Shown in pieces: positions 59,467-64,000 of a DNA stretch of 64,000 nt. The translations under genes were made by a program, and so were the position numbers. The stretch is from contig NZ_VCBA01000015.1 in assembly GCF_007995245.1 (NCBI RefSeq), positions 1 through 64,000 of the forward strand, given 5' to 3'. Within the stretch, counting starts at the first letter, position 1, and every line of letters starts with the position of its first letter. Below the pieces are notes generated by a model. That model did not search any database, was not told where the DNA came from, and saw only the letters and a list, made by a program, of their open reading frames with translations. The DNA is from Tateyamaria sp. syn59 (GTDB taxonomy: Bacteria; Pseudomonadota; Alphaproteobacteria; Rhodobacterales; Rhodobacteraceae).

Positions 59467-60483
59467 TTAAAAGTTGTCTTCGAACTTCTTGGCCAGATCT
59501 TCGATGTTGTCCGGCGGCCAGTCCTCGACATCCATGCCAAGGTGCAGACCCATGCCCGACAGCACTTCCTTGATCTCGTTCAGCGACTTGCGGCCGAAGT
59601 TCGGCGTGCGCAGCATCTCTGCCTCGGTCTTCTGGATCAGATCGCCGATGTAGACGATGTTGTCGTTCTTCAAGCAGTTTGCAGACCGGACCGACAGTTC
59701 CAGCTCGTCCACTTTCTTCAAGAGAAGCGGGTTGAACTCGAGACCGTCGTCGTCGTCCTGACGCGAGGCGCTTTCCGGCTCGTCGAAGTTGACGAAGATG
59801 CCCAGCTGGTCCTGCAGGATGCGCGCGGCAAAGGCCACGGCATCGTCAGGGCTGATGGAGCCATCGGTTTCGACCTTCATGGTCAGCTTGTCATAGTCCA
59901 GCACCTGGCCCTCACGGGTGGGCTGCACGTCATAGCTGACCTTCTTGACGGGCGAGTAGATGGCGTCGATCGGGATCAGGCCGATGGGCGCGTCTTCCGG
60001 CTTGTTCTTGTCAGCCGACACGTAGCCCTTACCGGTATTCACGGTCAGTTCCATGTAGACATCGGCACCGTCGTCGAGGTGGCAGATAACCAGATCGCGG
60101 TTCAGGATCTCGATCCCGGCGCTTTCGGAAATGTCACCCGCGGTCACAACGCCCGGACCCTTGGCAGAGATCGAAAGGCGCTTGGGGCCTTCGACTTCCA
60201 TGCGCAGGCTGACCTGCTTGAGGTTCAGGATGATGTCGGTGACGTCTTCACGGACACCGGCCACGGATGAAAACTCGTGCAGCACATTGTCGATCTGCAC
60301 GGATGTGATGGCCGCGCCTTGCAGCGACGACATCAGCACGCGACGCAGCGCGTTGCCCATGGTCAGGCCAAAGCCGCGCTCCAGCGGTTCGGCAACAACA
60401 GTGGCCTGTCGCGCGGGTTCGTTGCCCGGCTTGACGTCAAGCTGCTGCGGCTTGATCAGTTCGGCCCAGTTCTTGTGGATCAT
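59467..60483 (-). CDS. rpoA: RNA polymerase alpha subunit
   Basis: A 338-residue subunit. The start at 60483 ([20 protein letters not shown]) is the usual one; the frame has four extra codons upstream. The N-terminal dimerisation domain ([25 protein letters not shown]) and the C-terminal domain ([36 protein letters not shown]) that contacts UP elements and activators are both complete. Confidence 0.98.
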   Translation of the reverse strand: MIHKNWAELIKPQQLDVKPGNEPARQATVVAEPLERGFGLTMGNALRRVLMSSLQGAAITSVQIDNVLHEFSSVAGVREDVTDIILNLKQVSLRMEVEGPKRLSISAKGPGVVTAGDISESAGIEILNRDLVICHLDDGADVYMELTVNTGKGYVSADKNKPEDAPIGLIPIDAIYSPVKKVSYDVQPTREGQVLDYDKLTMKVETDGSISPDDAVAFAARILQDQLGIFVNFDEPESASRQDDDDGLEFNPLLLKKVDELELSVRSANCLKNDNIVYIGDLIQKTEAEMLRTPNFGRKSLNEIKEVLSGMGLHLGMDVEDWPPDNIEDLAKKFEDNF

Positions 60484-60596
60484 GCGTCCCTCCATTCCTG
60501 TCTGCGTGCCATGTCCAAACGCGCAAACTCCCGAGGTTTCAAAAAGCGGTTTGGGGCCGTGCGAACCGCAGGCCCCAAAGAGTGTTCAGTTGTCGC

Positions 60597-60989
60597 TTAG
60601 ACGCGGCGGCGCTTGGGCGGACGGCAGCCATTGTGGGCAATCGGCGTCACGTCGCGGATCGACGTGATGTTGAACCCAACGGCGGCCAGGGCGCGCAGTG
60701 CGCTTTCACGGCCCGAACCGGGGCCCTGCACTTCGACTTCCAGCGTCTTCACACCGTGTTCCTGCGCCTTGCGGCCCGCGTCTTCGGCAGCCATCTGGGC
60801 GGCGTAGGGCGTGGATTTCCGCGAGCCCTTGAAGCCCATGGTGCCAGCCGACGACCACGAAATGGCGTTGCCCTGCACGTCCGAGATCAGGATCTTGGTG
60901 TTGTTGAACGAGGAATTCACGTGGGCAACGCCCGCCGCGATATTCTTGGAGACCTTGCGCTTACCGCCGCGCCGTGTGTCACGTGCCAT
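60597..60989 (-). CDS. rpsK: Ribosomal protein S11
   Basis: A 130-residue small-subunit protein ([74 protein letters not shown]). Complete. It lies 12 bp after rpsM. Confidence 0.98.
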   Translation of the reverse strand: MARDTRRGGKRKVSKNIAAGVAHVNSSFNNTKILISDVQGNAISWSSAGTMGFKGSRKSTPYAAQMAAEDAGRKAQEHGVKTLEVEVQGPGSGRESALRALAAVGFNITSIRDVTPIAHNGCRPPKRRRV

Positions 60990-61001
60990 GGATGCGCCTC
61001 C

Positions 61002-61370
61002 TTATTTCTTCTTGCCGGCAATGGCCTTTGCGGGGCCTTTGCGGGTACGAGCGTTGGTGCTTGTGCGCTGACCGCGGACAGGCAGGTTGCGACGGTGGCG
61101 CAGGCCACGGTAGCAGCCCAGGTCCATCAGGCGCTTGATGTTCATCTGCGTGTCGCGACGCAGGTCACCCTCGACGGTGTAGTTCTCGTCGATGTGCTCG
61201 CGGATTTTCAGAACTTCTGCATCGCTCAGTTCGTTCACGCGGCGTGTCAGGTCGATGCCGACAGCTTCGCAGATTTTCTGAGCGGAGGTGTTGCCGATAC
61301 CCGTGATGTAGGTCAGGGCGATCGGAACACGCTTGGCGGTGGGGATGTTGACCCCTGCAATACGTGCCAC
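61002..61370 (-). CDS. rpsM: Ribosomal protein S13
   Basis: A 122-residue protein ([62 protein letters not shown]). Complete. It is preceded by a 182-bp gap after adk without a gene. Confidence 0.98.
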   Translation of the reverse strand: MARIAGVNIPTAKRVPIALTYITGIGNTSAQKICEAVGIDLTRRVNELSDAEVLKIREHIDENYTVEGDLRRDTQMNIKRLMDLGCYRGLRHRRNLPVRGQRTSTNARTRKGPAKAIAGKKK

Positions 61371-61552
61371 GTAAGGCTTCCTTTCGTTGCGAGCCCGTCA
61401 TTCCAGGCCCTTTTTTCACAACATAAGGCCCAAGGATTTTGCCCCCGGGCCTGCCGCTGATCAGGTGATCCGACCGGACGCGTTTCGGTCTTTGATTCTC
61501 GTTAGAGATGGCGTGAGATAGGCGTTGATTAAGGGTGCGTCAACCCCTCGAC

Positions 61553-62131
61553 TTAGCTGTCAAGGACTTTGGCAATCGCCGCCTTCACATCCGCGATTTC
61601 ACCCAGCCCATCAACCTTCGTCAGCTGACCCTTGGCATAGTAGTACCCAATCAGCGGAGAAGTCTTCTTGTAGTACTCCATCAGGCGCACTTTCATCGAC
61701 TCGGCGTTGTCATCCGCCCGCACGGACTGGCCTGCGGCAGCGGCCTCGGCAGCGCGGCCCACGATGCGGTCCACCAGCACCTCGTCATTGACCTCAAGTT
61801 CGATCACGGCGTCCAGGCTTTCGCCCTTCTCGGCCAGCAGATCCGCCAGCGCATCGGCCTGCGCCAAAGTGCGGGGGAAGCCGTCAAAGATGAAACCGTT
61901 CGCCTTGACCGTCTCAAGCTGTTCGCGGATCAGGCCGATGACGATTTCGTCCGTTACAAGCCCGCCACGATCCATGACGTCGGCCACGATCTGGCCCATC
62001 TCCGTGCCGCTCTCCTTGGCTGCGCGCAGCATATCACCGGTGCTCAGTTGCACCATGCCACGCTCTTCAACAAGAAAACGCGCCTGCGTTCCCTTGCCCG
62101 CGCCCGGCGGGCCCAAGAGAATAATGTTCAT
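61553..62131 (-). CDS. adk: Adenylate kinase, short form
   Basis: A 192-residue enzyme interconverting AMP+ATP and ADP. The P-loop is [19 protein letters not shown], followed by [23 protein letters not shown] and [24 protein letters not shown]. The long zinc-finger LID insertion is absent, so it is the short type usual in many alphaproteobacteria. It lies between secY and rpsM, the common place. Confidence 0.97.
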   Translation of the reverse strand: MNIILLGPPGAGKGTQARFLVEERGMVQLSTGDMLRAAKESGTEMGQIVADVMDRGGLVTDEIVIGLIREQLETVKANGFIFDGFPRTLAQADALADLLAEKGESLDAVIELEVNDEVLVDRIVGRAAEAAAAGQSVRADDNAESMKVRLMEYYKKTSPLIGYYYAKGQLTKVDGLGEIADVKAAIAKVLDS

Positions 62132-62155
62132 CAGCTGTCCCCTCCCTTGGTCGCC

Positions 62156-63520
62156 TTATCGGCGCACAGGGCTCCGTTTGCGGCGGGTCTTGTTGCCCTT
62201 TCCGCGCAGTTGCGATTTCTCAATCAGACCTTCGTACTGGTGCGCCAGCAGATGGCTTTGAACCTGTTGGATCGTGTCCATGGTCACCGACACCACGATC
62301 AGCACGGATGTGCCCCCGAAGTAGAACGGAATGGCGAACTCACCGCGCAGGATTTCCGGCAGCAGACAGACCAGCGCCAGATAGGCAGAGCCCAAAACCA
62401 GCACGCGGTTGACGACATATTCCAGGTATTCCGAGGTTCGCTTGCCCGGACGAATGCCTGGGACAAAGCCGTTCTGGTTCTTCAGGTTCTCGGCCACGTC
62501 ATCCGGTTTGAAGCTGACGTTGAACGTGTAGAAGTAGGCAAAGAACACGATCATCGCGGCAAAGAACAGCAGGTAGAGCGGCTGGCCAGGACCGAAGTTG
62601 GCAAGCAGCCACGACATGACCGGATTGGTCGAGCCGCCCGAGAAGGTCGAGATGGTCACGGGCAGCAGCAGCAGCGACGAGGCAAAGATCGCGGGGATCA
62701 CACCTGCGGGGTTCACCTTGACCGGCAGGTCGGACTTGCCGCCGTCATAGACTTTCATGCCGACCTGACGGCGCGGATATTGGATGTGGATCTTGCGCAG
62801 TGCGCGTTCCATGAACACGACGAAGGTGATGGTGACGATCACCATCACGATCACACCGACGATGATCGCGGGGCTGAGCGCGCCAGAGCGGCCCGAGGCA
62901 AAGAATTGTGCCAGTGCCGCAGGCACCTCGGCAATGATGCCGACAAAGATGATCAGCGAGATACCGTTACCGATGCCGCGTGCGGTGATCTGTTCACCCA
63001 GCCACATCAGGAACATGGTGCCGCCAACCAGTGTGATGAGGCATGAAATGCGGAAGAACATGCCCGGATCAGTCACCAGATCACCGGATTCCAGCGACAC
63101 GGCCAGACCGTAAGCCTGCAAGGTCGCCAACGCCACGGTGCCGTAGCGGGTGTATTGGTTGATCTTCTTGCGCCCCTGCTCGCCCTCTTTCTTGAGCTGT
63201 TCAAGCTTGGGCACCATCGAGGTCAGAAGCTGCACGATGATCGAGGCCGAGATATAGGGCATGATGCCCAGGGCAAAGATGCCCATCCGGCCCAGCGCGC
63301 CACCCGTGAACATGGATACCATGCCACCGATCCCCTGACCGGCGCTTTCCATGAACTCCCGCAGGGCCGCGCCATCAATGCCGGGCACCGGGATGAAGGT
63401 ACCAAGGCGGTAGACGATCAGCAGACCGAGGGTAAACAGGATGCGGTTGCGCAGGTCGGTGGCCTTGCCCAGAGCGCTCCAGCTCGTGTTGGCGGCCATA
63501 TTCTCGACGGCAGATACCAT
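62156..63520 (-). CDS. secY: Preprotein translocase subunit SecY
   Basis: A 454-residue channel subunit with ten membrane segments (RNRILFTLGLLIVYRLGTFIP, IMPYISASIIVQLLTSMVPK, GNGISLIIFVGIIAEVP, LLFFAAMIVFFAYFYTFNV). It begins MVSAVENMAANTSW; an internal ATG seven codons on is possible. It forms the SecYEG pore together with YidC-type helpers. It is flanked by rplO and adk. Confidence 0.98.
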   Translation of the reverse strand: MVSAVENMAANTSWSALGKATDLRNRILFTLGLLIVYRLGTFIPVPGIDGAALREFMESAGQGIGGMVSMFTGGALGRMGIFALGIMPYISASIIVQLLTSMVPKLEQLKKEGEQGRKKINQYTRYGTVALATLQAYGLAVSLESGDLVTDPGMFFRISCLITLVGGTMFLMWLGEQITARGIGNGISLIIFVGIIAEVPAALAQFFASGRSGALSPAIIVGVIVMVIVTITFVVFMERALRKIHIQYPRRQVGMKVYDGGKSDLPVKVNPAGVIPAIFASSLLLLPVTISTFSGGSTNPVMSWLLANFGPGQPLYLLFFAAMIVFFAYFYTFNVSFKPDDVAENLKNQNGFVPGIRPGKRTSEYLEYVVNRVLVLGSAYLALVCLLPEILRGEFAIPFYFGGTSVLIVVSVTMDTIQQVQSHLLAHQYEGLIEKSQLRGKGNKTRRKRSPVRR

Positions 63521-63637
63521 GCGGGCGTGTTCCTTTATGGCGAAACGCCGCCCTGCACGGTTTCCCGGCGGGCGGCGTAGGAAAGACTAGAGACTATGTA
63601 AGCCGCTGGCGCGCGGCTCACAAGGCGTCAAACTGGC

Positions 63638-64000
63638 TTACTCGGCGGCCGCCGCGGTGGTCGTCAGCGACCCGCCCGCTTTTTCAACGGCTTCGACAGC
63701 CGATTTGGAGGCGCCAGTCACCGAAAGTTCAACTTTCGTGGTGATCTCACCCTTAGCCAGAACGCGGATACCGTCCAGCTTGCGGCGCACGAGACCGGAG
63801 GCAATCAGCGCGTCCTCGTCGATAGCAGCCTTGGCGTCCAGCTTGCCCGCATCGATGAACTTCTGGATCAGGCCCAGGTTCACAACGGCAAATGCCTTGC
63901 GGTTCGGCTTGTTAAAGCCGCGCTTGGGCAGACGTTGATAGAGCGGCATCTGGCCGCCTTCGTAGCCATTGATGGCCACACCCGAACGGGATTTCTGACC
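63638..64000 (-). CDS. rplO: Ribosomal protein L15, C-terminal part
   Basis: The gene is cut by the window's right edge. The visible 120 residues begin [18 protein letters not shown] and continue [19 protein letters not shown], matching L15 from its glycine-rich loop to the C-terminus ([17 protein letters not shown]). An internal ATG does not mark the real start. It precedes secY by ~117 bp. Confidence 0.97.
   Translation of the reverse strand, partial: GQKSRSGVAINGYEGGQMPLYQRLPKRGFNKPNRKAFAVVNLGLIQKFIDAGKLDAKAAIDEDALIASGLVRRKLDGIRVLAKGEITTKVELSVTGASKSAVEAVEKAGGSLTTTAAAAE

Overview
The window is a chromosomal segment of a GC-rich marine alphaproteobacterium, most likely of the Roseobacter group (Rhodobacteraceae). 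The evidence is the order rplO-secY-adk-rpsM-rpsK-rpoA-rplQ, a four-gene aapJQMP (bztABCD) amino-acid transporter, the run rpmH-rnpA-yidD-ttcA-yidC-MOSC-engB-argB, and a short-form adenylate kinase. These assignments come from reading translated sequence, not from a database search.

Region by region. Positions 1-18.3 kb are accessory: an orphan RTX protein, a peroxiredoxin / royal-jelly-like protein / LysR locus, a second LysR, a type I secretion ATPase and membrane-fusion pair with its 1060-residue RTX/CHRD substrate, a decayed integrase, and a LysR-peroxiredoxin-SnoaL unit. Positions 18.4-23.6 kb hold a sensory island: a single-domain globin, a FIST-domain sensor, a hybrid histidine kinase whose second domain carries a LOV-type NCRFL signature, and a LuxR-type response regulator. 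Positions 23.6-34.1 kb hold a compact alginate-like polysaccharide locus (alg44-like, alg8-like, manC/algA, algD and an RTX exoprotein on the minus strand, with a divergent algC-like mutase), without the usual alginate export or modification genes. Positions 34.3-64 kb are largely core genome: tRNA-Arg, a sensor kinase-flavoprotein-TVP38 operon, the rpmH-to-argB block, a sterol-desaturase/Fe-S/SixA mini-operon, aapJQMP, an ATP12/HAD/RluC/CrcB/RarA/Deg-protease run, and the distal end of the ribosomal-protein operon.

How the parts work together. The T1SS genes (6.5-12.9 kb) probably export the large RTX/CHRD protein and possibly the other two RTX proteins; no outer-membrane TolC partner is present here. 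The polysaccharide locus supplies GDP-mannuronate (AlgC-like, ManC, AlgD) to an inner-membrane synthase (Alg8/Alg44-like). An RTX exoprotein sits directly behind algD, so the two are probably co-transcribed. The FIST/LOV-kinase/regulator set next to a globin looks like a gas/redox and blue-light input system. The most noteworthy observations are this sensory island, the stripped-down alginate-like locus, a CHRD domain whose halves appear in swapped order, a hairpin covering the ribosome-binding site of the big RTX gene, and a terminator-like structure inside the start of rnpA.
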